A stretch of 64,000 bases of DNA from Apostichopus japonicus (taxonomy: Eukaryota; Echinodermata; Holothuroidea; Aspidochirotida; Stichopodidae), in contig NC_092567.1 of NCBI RefSeq assembly GCF_037975245.1, forward strand, positions 18,358,876 through 18,422,875, in the 5' to 3' direction. Made by a program: the position numbers and the translations under genes. Positions 1-13,392 of the stretch are shown piece after piece (position 1 is the first letter of the stretch; each line of letters begins with the position of its first letter). The notes under the pieces were generated by a model. It saw nothing but the letters and a program-made list of their open reading frames with translations, was not told where the DNA came from and made no database searches.

Positions 1-23
1 TCCGTGTCATTCTGCCATCGGTA

Positions 24-91
24 CTTTCCGCCATAGAAAATGTGCTTCTTCCGCCATAGAAAATGAGCTTCTTCCGCCATAGAAAAAGTGC
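24..91. repeat. Short tandem repeat, about 23 bp x 3
   Basis: Three consecutive units share the core CTTCCGCCATAGAAAATG. A single related CTTTCCGCCATAG occurs again near 2455, on the far side of the repeat block at 373-2301. No gene is visible in 1-372. Confidence 0.7.
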
Positions 92-372
92 CATGGCAAT
101 AGAGCACCTTTTGTATGGCGAAAGGAGCACATTATTGTGGGTGTATTGAATATGCACTGCATATTGCATCGCTTCACGTTACCTAGGCCTAGGGCCACAA
201 AATCATCAAAATCGGTCATTTAATTTGACAATCAGAATCGGTCTTTTAAGTTTTAAATAAACATCAGCCTAATTTAATTTGATTTATTCAATCAATTTTT
301 ATATATTTGAAGACAGTGTATCAACTCTTGCGAACTTACCGTACAATTTACACTATTCAATAAACCAGTAGT

Positions 373-2301
373 AGTATAGTCATACTTGCGAAGTTCGGAA
401 CACTGCTAAGTTCGGACACCCCTAAGAAATACACGATTTCACCATGACAACCTATAGCAACAGCCAATTTCACGAAAAACTACGAAGCTACAGTACAGAT
501 AGTTTCTCTCCAAAATGACCCATGTGCAAGTAAGTACTTACAAATTTGTCAATAAAAGGACGGAGATCTATGAAGTCTGTTATAATTACTGAAACTTTGA
601 AAGAGCAACTGCGCCACCAATTTTATCACCAGCGCCACACTGTGGGCTGGGTGTCCGAGCTTCGCAATACTCTAGCAAAGAAATACCAGTTCCACAATCA
701 CGCATAATCTTCTTGGAATACAACGTGAAAACAGATTAGGGATGCACCGGATATCCGGTCCGGCCGGACTATCCGGCCGGATAGTGAGAAATTATCCGGT
801 TCCGGCCGGATATTTTTCAAAATCCAGCCGGATCTTTTTCAAAATCTGGCCTGAATTATTCCTTAAATAGTGTTGGTATTAACTTAAATCAATGTAAACT
901 ATTTCCAAAAATTAATAAAAACATTCAAAGTAAGGAAAAATTAGGTTTAACATGTTTAATTTAATTTTCTCAATGGTCTGACCCACTGTTTCTAAAGATC
1001 AACCAAAATAATACGACTGCTGTTATAATACAACATGAAGCTATATACAAAAAATATATACAGTTTGCAGTGAAATCATTTCTTGCAGCCTTCATCAGTT
1101 TAATATTGTGCAGTTAAAATAGACCATTCATATACTTATCAGTCAAAATACTGTTCCATTGAATCTTTACTTTCCATTATTGTTGGCATTCATGTTTTCT
1201 CTGAATTTGTGAAACAATCTCTTATATGGTCAGAGAGAAACACTTGCATGAAATGAAATGTCCAAAATCCAAACATGTGCTTTAGGACCTTAAGAAGTCA
1301 AAACAATGGATCTTTTTGTGGACCACTACAGTCCATTTCCTGTCTAGAAAGCTGTCAATTGTTACTCATTGTTTGTGGTCATGGCAATATGCAAATTGTA
1401 ATCTTGGCACTTTTATAAATAGATGAAGCAATGGACTAGAAGAGTTTCCACCAAATGGGGTGCCAGTCACAGAAAAAACAGTATCTAGTTTTCTCACAGA
1501 AAAAGATATCTCTTGTCACCATGAAAGTTCCTAAAAGTTCATGAAAAACCTAAATCATTAAGTGTTCTAATGAACATTCAATTCCATTTTAAAGGATAGA
1601 TAAAAGATAGATAAGAAGTTTCTTCCACTTCTGGAAAGATGCAATGCTTTTCTTCTTTTTTCTTTACAGATAACATTGCAGTGTAAAAATTTGTTAACAA
1701 TTCTAAATCCTGATAGTAGTGTTAAGTACTACAACAATTAAATATTCTTTTTATTCAGTATAAAGTATGAGATTTGTGAAATGTAGCTTCCCGTTTTAAA
1801 ACAAACTTCATAGGTAGTTACAGTATTTTTCCAGCAAACAAATTTACATACTGTATCAAGCTTGTCAACAATTATATTGTAGTTATTTTATTAAAGAATG
1901 TAGATTACACCACTTCAAGTCATATTTAATCTCATTTATGGGGTCTTAATTTCACCTTTTTTATAATATGCGTATACCTCACCTTAGATTTGCTCCTTGT
2001 TTCATACTTCTACTTCTTATTAATGATTTTCTTTTGTGTAATGAAAAAATCCGGTTCCGGCCGGATAAAATCCGGCCGGATTTCATGTACTATCCGGCAA
2101 AATCCGGTTCCGGCCGGATCCAAAAATTTGGATCCGGTGCATCCCTAAAACAGATTGCAGGAAAGAAAGTTTGGTTGTGTATTGTAATATAACACACTTC
2201 TCCCACACATATCAAGTATATTTTCTGGTGATTTATACCAGAAGATATAGTTTTGGGGTGTTTTAAGGCTTAGGTGTCCAAAACTTCAAAGTGTCCATGC
2301 T
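373..2301 (+). mobile_element. Interspersed repeat family 'GAAGTTCGG', copy A (split by a later insertion)
   Basis: A non-coding repeat of about 450-500 bp occurs three times in the window: here, at 27555-28008 in the same orientation, and at 29411-29912 reversed. Its ends carry the inverted motif CGAAGTTCGG, and the same motif also occurs inverted in the middle, so the unit may be composite. This copy is cut at 729-736 by the hAT-like element that follows; removing that element restores the sequence of the other copies. No coding capacity is visible. Confidence 0.75.
737..2147. mobile_element. Non-autonomous hAT-like DNA transposon, 1411 bp, with 8-bp target duplication
   Basis: Terminal inverted repeats TAGGGATGCACCGGAT lie at both ends, flanked by the direct repeat AAACAGAT at 729-736 and 2148-2155. 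Subterminal regions are packed with CCGGCCGG-type motifs (745-850 and 2045-2135), a common layout in hAT elements. No transposase reading frame is visible inside, so it is a deletion derivative or MITE-like. Paralogous empty sites exist at 27856-27863 and 29556-29563, where the host repeat runs uninterrupted. Confidence 0.85.
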
Positions 2302-2826
2302 ACATTAAGGACTGTGTATCAATTCCCCAATCTTGTCTTAACCACTATTCAGTCTCACATTTGAAGACAGTGTAACCGTCCTTCCACGCGACTCAAAGAA
2401 AGTTTCCCCAATACATTCCTGTACACCACGGTAAAATCCATTCCTAAAATGTACCTTTCCGCCATAGGTTTCGAGCCTAGTAGTAAGTACTATAACGTAC
2501 AAGGTTACACTACAGACTAGGCCCCTATAATTACTGTAGTATAAAGCTCAAGCCTGGCTACTTTGTGTTCACCGGTATTGCGGTATTGGTGTCGTGAAAT
2601 AATATTCACAAGAAAATTTTAGATCTTACTTGGTGACAAATGCCTAGTGGTCTTGTGATTGATGTGAGTATGTCTTGTGTTTTCGTATCTTTAAACCCCT
2701 TCACTACCAAGACACATTGGCAAGTCGGCACCAAAGTTCTGTACTTCAGCCAGAATGAAAGCGCCTTCACATGGAGGTGGCCATTTTGTTCTTAAAGATT
2801 GCTTCAAGTTACTAAAAGCTGTTCTG

Positions 2827-2986
2827 ATTGGCTAATTGTGTAACCGTTACCGTTCGTGTGTGCTTAACTTTCACCAATCACAATTGTTGTCTGATTGCCA
2901 TAATTGCAGCGGCGAGGGGTCCTTGTCACGTGATACATCTCATAAGTTTGATTGGTTTAACAAATTGTTCTCCCAGGAAATTTAAA
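2827..2986 (+). promoter_or_regulatory. Putative FOXM1 promoter cluster: three CCAAT boxes, an E-box and a CHR-like site
   Basis: CCAAT pentamers lie at 2827-2831 (reverse), 2874-2878 (forward) and 2951-2955 (reverse). A CACGTG E-box is at 2927-2932. TTTAAA, a variant of the cell-cycle homology region (CHR), is at 2981-2986, 30 bp from the last CCAAT. CCAAT plus CHR at about this spacing is the known arrangement in G2/M gene promoters, the class to which vertebrate FOXM1 belongs. The cluster lies about 500 bp upstream of a good noncoding-exon donor at 3451. Motifs are seen; function is inferred, and each motif is short enough to occur by chance. Confidence 0.4.
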
Positions 2987-3444
2987 TTTCCTATCGCATA
3001 TGTATAGACTGCAAGGAAGCCTACGTTAACTGAGTAAAATTTCACACAGGGACAGTGATATGTCTTTCACTCTTTGTAACATTCGGCAAAGCGCTGTTGG
3101 AATTTGTGTGAAAACCAAAATTGTCACAACCGGGAGTTAACATTCAACATTATTGTGAGAAGGATAGACTTTTTTTGCAGCTCGCTAGGCCTATAAGTTA
3201 ACCGTAACGGTAGACTTACACATTACAAGTGTAGCACAGTTGGCCTAGGCTAACTGTTTAGCCTTGGCCTAATGCATAGGTTAACATTATTAAGACTTTG
3301 ATTTTTGAAGTGTTACTATAGTGTTAGGTAGGCAAAACTGTGTGCAGTGTAACTAGCGTAGCATAGGCATCGCAATATGTATAAACATAGACTAGGCTAC
3401 ATCCAACTGACATGTTCACTTTGCATTACTGCAATTGGGCTAGC

Positions 3445-4410
3445 CTACAGGTAAGCGCTATTATAACTAGTCTTAGCCTTAAGTTAAGGCTAGCTGTAGG
3501 CCTAGTGGCCTAACTTTAAAATCCGCACTGGTCATATGATTGGGAAAGCTAACTTCGAATCGGCAGAATAAGGTTAGGAGTTAGGAAGTAGGGTTAGAAT
3601 TAGGGTAAGGAAGTAGGGAGTAGGGTTGGGAAGTAGGGAATATGGTTAGGAAGTAGGGACGAATGGTACGGATTCTAAATAGGTACCGCTATAGTATGTG
3701 CAGGTTATAAATAAGAACGTTAGCAAGCCTTCGCTCCTTAGGTTTGTCACACGGTAAATATTAATTTTTTTTAGCTAGAACAGGACTAGGCTATAGTACG
3801 TAAAAGGCATGACAATGGGGATCCATTATCATAGATTTATAATGTCATACTCATAAGTGAAGGCTCCTAGAATTATTGAACTTTGGTTTGTTGATTTTAA
3901 CACCAATCTGCAGATGGTATCAATCTCACCGATCGTCAACTATATTCAAGTAAGTCTTGTTCACCCGATTTACGAAAGTGATAACTGATAGTGATAAAAA
4001 CAGCTGTACTAATTGGCCAGCCAAATAAATCATGGCTATGCCCATAAGTTTTAACATTTTCTCTTTAGCCAATTAGTACATGGCAGAATTGGCATAATAG
4101 TAAATCTGGTCACCAAACATTGCTGATGACACATTATAGTTTACAGGGACTGACAAAGTGTCCTACCTTAGTCAACTACAGTATGTTGGAAGCGGCCTGT
4201 AAGTAAAAGTTGCCTTGGCTGCTTTTGTTTTGTAGAAAGATCAAGTTTTCATCAGGAAGTAAAGTATATCTTAAAAGCTTCATGAATGCAAGTTTCACCT
4301 GAATTTTTATTCTCCTGCAGGGCCTCAGAGTTCTGGAAGGTTTCAGCCCCACAGTCAAGCAAGAATAAATTATTTTAAGAAGTTGTCAAATCTTAACTTG
4401 AGCTACAAAG
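3445..4410 (+). other. Probable 5' UTR splice structure of the FOXM1-like gene
   Basis: A strong donor (ACAG then GTAAGC) at 3451 and a strong acceptor (pyrimidine tract then CTGCAG) ending at 4318 would join a noncoding first exon to exon 2, where the start codon is at 4411. A second possible donor lies at about 3949. The segment 3568-3660 holds a degenerate GGAAGTAGGGTTA-like tandem repeat. The transcription start is not visible from sequence alone. Confidence 0.4.
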
Positions 4411-7400
4411 ATGGCACTCGACTTGCAGTGTTCACAGGATCTCTACGGAGAAGTAGGAAGAATAGATTTGTCCCATGCCATAGAAACACTCTTAGGAAAT
4501 GATGATAAGGAAAATGACCTGAGCATGCATCTCTTGACCAGCTCAACAGTTTCATCACGTCACAGTCTGGAGTCTTCAAGCTTTAATGAAACTCCTCACC
4601 TTCTCGACAAAACGGCAGCGAGACAGCATTGCAGGCGACTGGAGAACATTGATACAACACCAACAAAGAAACAGGAACCGCGGAGGCATCTGAATTCCGT
4701 TAACATCTTGTGTCGTTCAAAGAAGAGGAAGCTAGAGGACAAAGTGAGGTTTTCTGAATCGGGCAAAAAGTTAACCTCAAATGGAAGTAAAAGCGGACGG
4801 CTCACAGCGTCGGTCGCAAGTCGTTTCGGACCTCTCCAGACTTTGCACGATAGCAACGTTCAAATCATTGATTCTGATGGATCTACTAATGCAGCCATCA
4901 TGGTGAAAGATTCGTCAGGGAAACTTCATCCTGCTGAGTTTGTACCGGTGATGGTTGAAGAGAGGAACGGTGGCTTCTTCATGTCGCAGAACAACAGCAG
5001 TTTGAACAACGATAAAGATGTATTAAACTACCAAGAAAACAGAGGTAGGTAGTTATTATGATAAGTTATTCCTTTTGTTAAACTTTCCAATACCCCTGGT
5101 AAATTCTAAATTCCAGCATCTACTAAATTAGGCATGATCTTCTTCCGTAAAATACCAGCCCATGATATATTTTGGCCTCTACATATCAGGGCTGGCCGTG
5201 TTTTTGCTTGAAACAATATTATCGAATCCACAAGTATATACTGTACATGTACTCATTGCACTTCAAGACGTAACAGTAGGAAGATGACCTGTATTTTGTT
5301 GGTTACACATGCAGAAGAACATTGCCAGTATGTGCCATGCTCGAACAGGAATTTCTTTGGGGTAAAATTTGTTAATAATACGACCTAAAGTTTTTAATCC
5401 AGTGTATAATATTCATATTGAGAAATTAGATAGTCCTGAGCATTCTCTACATGATACACAGAGGACAGACCATTGATAAACTGACAATTTTGGGTTATGA
5501 ACAAGTGAACAATGAATATCAAGATTTAGTAAACAAAATCTGTTTGAAGGAAAATGTTGAGTGGACATGAAACCAAAATTCAAAGAGATGAAGGAGTAAT
5601 TACTTCTTGGAGAACATTCATGGCTTTCATGACTTATCAACGTTTGACTAGATCCATCCAAGTTTAGACTGGCTAAGTTGGCGTAAATACTTGACCATGT
5701 GCAGAAAGTATGTACTGTACACTACAGTGGGCTCAATAGCCTACTGTACATTCGATTGATTGAATGTTTTCACATTCATGGTTATTGGTTACCATGACTT
5801 GCATGTCTCTGTTTCAATCTTGAGTCATGTAAACTAGATGATGAAGCCTGCTTTTCTAGATTAGTTACTATTGTATTTTACTGTCCATGATGTAAATATG
5901 GGATTCTGAAGTCATATTCGTTGTGTTAAATACACAGGTACTGGACAAGATGACAGTTTGACCAATATTACCTGGCTCAAGAGGATGTCTGCTCCTGGCG
6001 TAGACTCTGTGGAACCCTGTCAACTTCAAGTAAAGTTACTGAATTCAATAGCCAACACCTACTAAATCTAGATAACTAATATTTTGAAAATTCTGATTGG
6101 GCTAAGAATGCTATGTGACAATCCGTACAGTAGCACTCATTGTTGGAGTAATTAGAGCATAGGAATGCTAAAATAAAGAAAAAAACGTTGCAGAGGTATG
6201 TAATCGTTGTTTTGATACACATCAGCACACAAGTGTACCATGTATAACAAGCTATGTACTGATCTGTTACGCACAAAACTAATTGCGGTAAATGCAGTGA
6301 TTCCTCTAACATTTCCCGTCCTCAGGATTTTGTGTCTCATCTGTTTCTGATCACCTATTAACAGAATTCTGGTTTTAGCATAAATTTAAGTTTATAACCA
6401 AAAGTTTGCAAAATACATTTTAGGCCTAAGGTAAACCTACATGGTGATTGTCATGACCTAGAACATTCAACATGATCATGCACCATTTAACTCAGTCATA
6501 TTCCCGTCTCTTGTAAACACATTCTCAATGCATCAGCACTGATCTATCGTACTGTATGCCTACAGTAGATACATACAGGGATGTGCTCACACTGGACGGC
6601 ACCGGGCGGCTGCACCCAGCAGTTCTGAATGCCGTCCAGCACAAACAGTATTTTAAACAGTTCCGCCCGGCACTTTTTTTGATGATAATTTAACAAACTT
6701 TACCATGACCAAAATCTGGGAGAATACATGGCACAGAATAGGAAAAATAGCACCACCTGTGCAAAATTTGTCCGTTGGGGAAGGGGTACCCCACCCATGA
6801 GATCCCTCTCCCAGGGTGTGGATCGCACTACCATACAATCTGCCCGGCACTCAAATATTCCTGAGCACATCCCTGTACATATATTTCCTTGAGCAGAGAA
6901 TCTGGTGTTTGTAATTTTATTAACTGAGCTATTACCTTAAACGGTATTAACTTTTTGAATAACGTGTGTATTTGCATCAACAGTTCCCTGATCCTGAGTG
7001 TGAGCGCCCTCCGTATTCATACAGCGCCTTGATACAGTTTGCTCTCATCAGTACACCAATCGGTAAAATGACCCTGAAGGAGATTTACGAATGGATTCAG
7101 AGCAAATTTCCATTCTTCAAGACGGCAAAACTGGGCTGGAAAGTAAGTGACTACAATCAATTGTACAAAAGGAAAAAAAATCAAAGCTTACCTGTTTCCT
7201 CACAACCTCTGCACTCTTGTTATACAGTAAAAGTTGAACATTTTGCAACCATTGGCTATTTGTTTGAGTGTTGATTGCCTTGCCCTTTTAACTTGGCCTC
7301 ATTCAATTATTGTCTTTCCTTTTAGTTCATTGAAATAACAGTGAAATTTGAATAATCAATCAAGTATGGCATCCCTAAATGGTGCAAATATGTATATAGC

Positions 7401-10217
7401 ATTATATTTACACATGAACCATGTAGTCATTTATAAGAGATAATCTTCAAAGACTTCATAATAGAGCTCTATGTACACAAAACTTCAAACACTTCATTAT
7501 TCCTGGTATTAAGTTTTTTACTGACATGTTAGCAGTTCTGCTATGTACAGGTATAGTATTTCGGAAGTGTGTCAGTGACAATCAATTTTAACAGTCGGAA
7601 TCTGGCAGGCTGTGGTACAATTGGTCGACGTATCAGTAGTTGGTTTACTTGGTTAACAATTTTATACTGTATTGAGCTCTTAAAACCTTTCCTTTTTTTT
7701 CTTTTTTGGTTTAGTATGTAAACTTTCTCAACCTATTTTTGGTCATTAAAAGAATGACTCAGCAACTCTAATGCTAATGGTACTTGTAATGTTGCGATAT
7801 CAGGTCATCTTGTACCTTCACTGAGAGAGACAGATCTGGCTGGACAGGAGTCAGGTGATCCATCCGGTGACTGCCCTCTAAAATCAGACATATCCTGTAT
7901 GAAAACAAATCATTTATAAAAATAATTCAATTAACTTCAAGACTTTCCGCAAGTGAGTGGCTCTTACTGAATCACTCTGTCCTTCCTCTTTCTCAGAATT
8001 CAATCCGTCACAACTTGTCGCTCCACAAGATATTCATCCGGGAGCCGCCGGACGGACCGGGGAAGCCGGCGTTCTGGACGCTACGGCCCGGGACAGTGGT
8101 TCGACTGCCAGAAAACAGATTATTCGTGATGGAAAATAAACACGGGAGCAAGAACGGTGGAAGCGCAGCGGAGAACTTTCCGTTGCAGCATTCTATGGAT
8201 GCAAAGGCTTGCATCAAACAGGCAGACGGAACTACACAAGTGGTATCTGAAAAGATTCTTCAAGGTAGGCAGTTTCTCTTCACAGCACACTATATTTTAG
8301 GTAATCCAGTGTTTGTTAATTTAGGGGTCAATCAATGGTCCAGCCGTGCGTTTATGGCAAGATATTGCACGAACAGGGGTATCAATCAAGAGATGTTTGT
8401 GTCCGTAGGCCGGGTGCATCCAGCGATAAAATCATACCCCATTCATTTATTCAAGGCACTAAATAAATTTTAATGTAAGTACGTCGCAATTTGATAGATG
8501 ACGCAAGGGCATACTGCGTCCAGTTGGCATAGCAACACATGTTCACCTCAAGACGTACAGCGACGCAGTGAATTGACATAACAGTCGTAAACACATGTGA
8601 ACAATTCGATGGACAAGTTCTTAAAAAGTTAACCTTTGTGTAGTACAATGGCTTTAACATTTGATCAGACGGAAATTGGTGTGAACCAGGACATGAAGCA
8701 ATACTTCTAAGTTCTATTAAAGAATGGTGTTTGCTGAAACGTGCATTTGTTGAATACATTTGCTGCTGTATTCCCGATCAGTAATGGTAAGCCCAGGCCT
8801 ATAATAGCCATTACATAACTATAAATCTCGGTGTTGTGACATTGTCTAGTCAACTGTTGGTTCAATTCCTTGGATCGCTGCTCTCAGGACATTGAACACT
8901 GCCTGTTTTGTTTATAATTCAAAGGCTCCGATAACTTCTGATGTTATTTCTAACGTTAGGCCTATTTTTGTCTCAATGGCCGCTTAGCCATAGTATTAAC
9001 ATTAATGCTAGCATTGCTAAATGAGGTTATCATTGTTGCTTGCACCTTACGGTTAGTATACTGCAGGCTGTAAGCTAGCTTTCTCGGAAAATATGGTCAT
9101 CATTTGCCGAGGGATTGTTTACATCGAGGGGCTTGTTGCCATGTACAGTACCATACTTGATTTACATACTCTGATTCATATGCTTTGAATTAGCTTCCTA
9201 GACAGCTAGCTGGGAGCTGGATTAAGCTTGCCAAAATACTTCTATTTTTTGCAACTTATATTAATCGGCCGTTAAGTTTATTGTGCGTTATCCATGGTTA
9301 TCCAGGTTAATGCACTGACGAGCCAATCGGATTCAAGAATTTTATGAATGATGTTTTAATAATTCTCTGCAATAAGTGTCCTTTATACAGCATCTTAAAA
9401 GGAGTATTCGCAGGACAGAAACTGTATTAAACACTCAAGCTGTTGGCAAAATTTTTCCTCATCGCTAGGTGAGAGCCACATCTCAATACCTGATTCCTTA
9501 CCTCATGGTTTTTTTTTTTTTTTTTTTTAATTCTTCGGTTCTTATTTAGCTCCTGAAAAGCCCAAACCTATTTTGCCTCGAGGACCGGGCGGTTACACCT
9601 TACTCACCATGGTCCCGGGCGGAAAACTCGAACGCTCCTCTACGAAATGCAGATATCCCAAAATAGCCCCCAAGCAGACACCTCGTCAAGTTTATCAACT
9701 GAGTATACCGTCCACTTCCGTAGTCTCAGAATCGAAGCCTTCAGTGGAAGCAGCTCATTCCCAGACCCCTAGAAGAAATAGCGGTGGAGGAGTTAAGACG
9801 GAAGAAGGGCAAGAAGAGGCTGTCACGAGTAAACCGGTGATGTCAACTCCTCTGAAACCCTCAAGGTCAGAAATAATGGAAGCCATGGGCTCGCTGACCC
9901 CCTTCAACGACGACGATTACACGCTCCTGAGATCGCAACAGGACATTCTCGACATAACTCCCATCAAAGGGACGGGGATGACACCTATCATCAAGGGAAT
10001 ATTGTCACAAACGAACGACTTGGAGGTCACGCCGGCACGACCTTCAAAGCCCAGACAATGTCTGCTCGCCACGCCCGTGGTCGACAGGAACGACGTGAGC
10101 TTCAATTTGGACGATTTGTTCGAAGCGACGGAGAATAACGAGGACTTACAGAACGACTTTTCCTACTGCAGCTTTAGCCATTTATTTTCTCCGGTGTCCA
10201 AAAAGTGTGAAAATTAG
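4411..10217 (+). CDS. FOXM1: Forkhead box transcription factor, FOXM1-like (5 coding exons, 606 aa)
   Basis: Coding exons are 4411-5044, 5938-6029, 6984-7142, 7997-8264 and 9550-10217; all junctions are GT-AG and phases agree (1821 nt). The product is a nuclear transcription factor that in vertebrates drives S/G2/M gene expression. Residues 216-222 read DDSLTNI, a segment shared with vertebrate FOXM1 just before the DNA-binding domain. The forkhead domain spans about 250-340: ERPPYSYSALIQFA, MTLKEIYEWI, then GWK split by an intron before NSIRHNLSLHKIFIRE (recognition helix), and FWTLRP. The C-terminal exon is Ser/Thr-Pro rich with an acidic, hydrophobic end (about residues 560-606), as expected of a phospho-regulated activation domain. 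Human FOXM1 is longer (about 750-800 aa). The start codon is the first ATG after the 4318 acceptor. FOXM1 is preferred over other FOX classes because of the DSLTNI segment and forkhead details. Confidence 0.9.
6576..6875. mobile_element. 300-bp TIR element (CAGGGATGTGCTCA family) with 6-bp target duplication, copy 1
   Basis: It lies in intron 3 of the FOXM1-like gene. The ends are perfect inverted repeats CAGGGATGTGCTCA / TGAGCACATCCCTG, flanked by TACATA at 6570-6575 and 6876-6881. No coding sequence. A second copy at 22517-22825 also has a 6-bp duplication of different sequence. The CAGGG start resembles hAT elements, which usually make 8-bp duplications. Confidence 0.85.
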
Positions 10218-10322
10218 TTTCTCGGTTGAAGAAACAAACAAATTTGAAGATGTTATTGAAAAAATGATATTTCTGGGATACGTCTGGGATGGAATCTGAG
10301 GACAGTAAAATTGTAAGGAAAT

Positions 10323-10328
10323 ATTAAA
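10323..10328 (+). terminator. Candidate poly(A) signal of the FOXM1-like gene (ATTAAA)
   Basis: ATTAAA lies 106 bp after the stop codon and is followed within 40 bp by a GT-rich stretch, as for a downstream element. AATAAA does not occur closer. Confidence 0.4.
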
Positions 10329-10936
10329 GATTTCAGTTTAGTTAGTGTGCTTCTGGTGAGATTTGGGTATTTTAGTTGTTTAAATATTAAGTGATCAAGG
10401 AAGCACTTTACAAGAATCAAAAGTGCACTTCAAGTATTTTTTTTTGTTTTTTTTGGGGGGGGGTGGGGGGTTTTCCACCTTTTCTTTGAAATACCCACCA
10501 ATGTACAGAGAAAGATAATGTACCATGTTTTGTCTTTCAGTGTTAGGAGTTCAAATATATATTTTTCTAGAGTAGAAGTAAAAAGAATGAAAAAATGACA
10601 TGAAGTCCCAGTTTGAAAAGATTTGTACTCTCTGCTGACGAAGTGCACACTCACGAGTCCTGTCTTTAGTTGTTCTACCCTCTCAATGGGGTACAGCACA
10701 GTGGTGAAAACAAAAAATTTGCAAAATCTGGCATCCATTCCACCAAGCCATCTTATGGTTATCCATTGAAGGCTACCATCTAACAGTAAACATTTAGGTT
10801 GATGACAACATATGATGGTCTAGGACAGTCTTGTCAGATGGCTAAAAATTTGAAAAAAGTTGTTCCTTCCCTTTATACCCTCTCTCAAAAGTCAAGCAAC
10901 AGAAGGCCACTTTTAAATGCAGCTGAAATAATATTG

Positions 10937-11043
10937 TAAACTTAATTTACTTACTTGTAAACTTACTTGTAAACTTACTTGTAAACTTAATTTACTTACC
11001 TGTAAACTAATCTACTACTTGTAAACTTAATTGTAAACTTAAT
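10937..11043. repeat. Tandem repeat based on TTACTTGTAAAC
   Basis: Seven to eight imperfect copies of a 12-bp unit, with some units expanded by an extra TTAATTTAC. The neighbouring stretches 10329-10936 and 11044-13187 hold no gene or repeat that I recognise, apart from a 13-base G run at 12517-12529. Confidence 0.7.
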
Positions 11044-13187
11044 AACAAACAAAGACCAGACTATTTAATGTTAAGGACTATCATATAAAGTAGACCCATC
11101 TGCGGTCAAGAAATTATGTAGGATACAAAGAATATTGAAATTTCTGCTCCTCTCTGGTGTAGTTTTAGCTAATTTGCATCCATGAAAATGGTCACAATTT
11201 GAAAAGCTACAATTACACTGGTGGTCGAAAATTTTTGATATTTAGTGTACCCAAAATATGGCCCCTTCACTTTCGGATACTGTTGTGCGGTTGTCAGGCT
11301 CTTAAAATTTGAACCTCTCCTGAAGATATGGCCTTACTTTGCACCAGACCAGTTGTTGATAAATAACAGTCACCAAAATATGATCTCACTTGGTAGACTT
11401 AAAGTTACAGTACGTTACCCTGGTCCAATAATTGATAAAGTTCTGCCATCAATCTCTTGTCATCTCACATCCGAATTAAAGTTCTCCAATCTGCTTTACG
11501 GTTTATAAAGTTAAAGAATAGCATACAGCTGGGCAATGTAAACTACGTTTTAAACTTATTCATGAAAGAATGTATTAATTTATTGTTTTAAGATGTAAAA
11601 TATGATAACTACAACACAAAACGGATGAACAATGACACAATGTGGTATGTTATTTTCTTTCTTTCTTTGTAGTAAATATAAAACTGATCAAAAATATGAA
11701 CAACATAGACATTTAATGGGATCAAACTCTTGTCCTGGTTGAAGAGAAAAACTATATACTTTGAAATGTCATTTTGTGAGAGCAAAAACGAGTTGAATTC
11801 ACATGGACAGAAGTTTTAAGAAGGAATCAAGGATGAAATTTTCTATGACATTTTTTGTTTGTTAAGATATTCCAATTGGTGACATTATTCCACCATCTAA
11901 GACTTTGAGGAAACTAGAAGTAATTAGACTACTTTTAAAAAGAATACTATTATCTTGAAATGCTTATTTGCATGTAATGCCTGGTCATCGTTTTTGTCTC
12001 ATTCTTTAGAAGCCAAGGTTCTGATGTGGATATTTTTAACCTGGTTCGGTGGTGCACAGTTAACTTATTTGATAATTAAGTTTCAAGTTATACACGTATA
12101 TTAGTACATACTAGAATGTAAACAGATACTCTTACTTGTCCTGGATCTCCTATATTGCCAAGATTTGTTCCATTGCTGAGATAAAGAATACATATAGTGA
12201 GAATGCGGAGCTACTCGTTGTGATATGTTACACACCATCGAATTGTCGATGTACATTTCATTTGCTAAATGTTTACATTTCTCTGTTTCAAAGTTTAATT
12301 TGGAAACTTGGACATATTGGGAATTTATTTTTTCGATCTTGTGTGCATCGTTATTTATAGCTTTGCGTATACCAAACTGTTCTAGTCAAACACGGTTGCA
12401 TCACTTTTTAGACCCTTAAATATTGGAGTGGCTCAAATTCTTGTAGTGTCTGGGGGCTACCTTATTAAGCACTCAATGGCACCTCTCAATAAGTCCACAA
12501 AAATCAGTAGAAAAGAGGGGGGGGGGGGGTGTTTTGTTCTTAAAAAAGGATTACAATATATTTAAAAAAAGTTGTGTCGAGATGAGAAGGCCAAATCGGT
12601 TTTGGATCTTATCCTTCAGTGATACAAAACTGAAAAAACAGAGAACGCAACATTATTATTGACTTTTGACTATAGAAGAGCATTCCAAAGATCTTGATGG
12701 GGAAAAATATGTAGATAAGGTAACAAAACATTTTCCAAAGGAAAAAATAAAATTTTGTTTTGTCACATTGACTAGGAACTACCTGTAATATTCTATTTCT
12801 TTAATTTAATGCATATATGTAAATTTTGAATGCAAAGGTAGATGCCTCTTTCTGCATCTGCTCTGTTGTTTAGCAACTGTAATATAAATATTACCCAAGA
12901 CACACAAAAAATGTATTCTGTGAAATATTAACATCTGTCGATTATTTTTCCGGTGGTGAAATTGTACTTGTACACTTGTTCCTCTTCTTCTTCGTTTACT
13001 GCGACCTGTACGATAATTATTCCCAGATTTATTTATGTGCTTATAAGATATGTTGTTATGACCAAACATGTAATATATATATGAAAAGGATGAATATACA
13101 CAGATTGTGGAAACGATCAAGAAATTTTTGAAAATTTTGACTTTGTAAATTTAGTTTATTTGATGCATGTCAATATGGTGGGTCCAG

Positions 13188-13392
13188 CCAGTTGGGACAG
13201 TATTCTAATGCTAATTACCTCTCTAAACTGTCCTCCTCATATCATACTTCAGAGCACTCGTATTGACAGTATGAACAGTTCCTGCACTTTATCTGATTAG
13301 AAAACATGAAATTCATACTGCTCATACTGACAATACAAGTGCTTTTGAAGTGGGACATGAAAGTACAGTATAGAAAAAATTGTCCCAACTGG
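13188..13392. mobile_element. Small TIR element (CCAGTTGGGACA family), intact copy
   Basis: The ends are CCAGTTGGGACA and its complement TGTCCCAACTGG, about 205 bp apart. A second copy at 22349-22866 has the same ends and body but is split by another element. In this copy the corresponding site, GGGACATGAAAGTACAG near 13360, is uninterrupted, so it serves as an empty-site reference. No coding sequence. No clear target duplication. Confidence 0.7.

Noticed and set aside
3568-3660. TTAGGG-like repeats suggesting an internal telomere remnant
   Set aside because: The repeats are irregular GGAAGTAGGGTTA variants, with no run of exact TTAGGG units.
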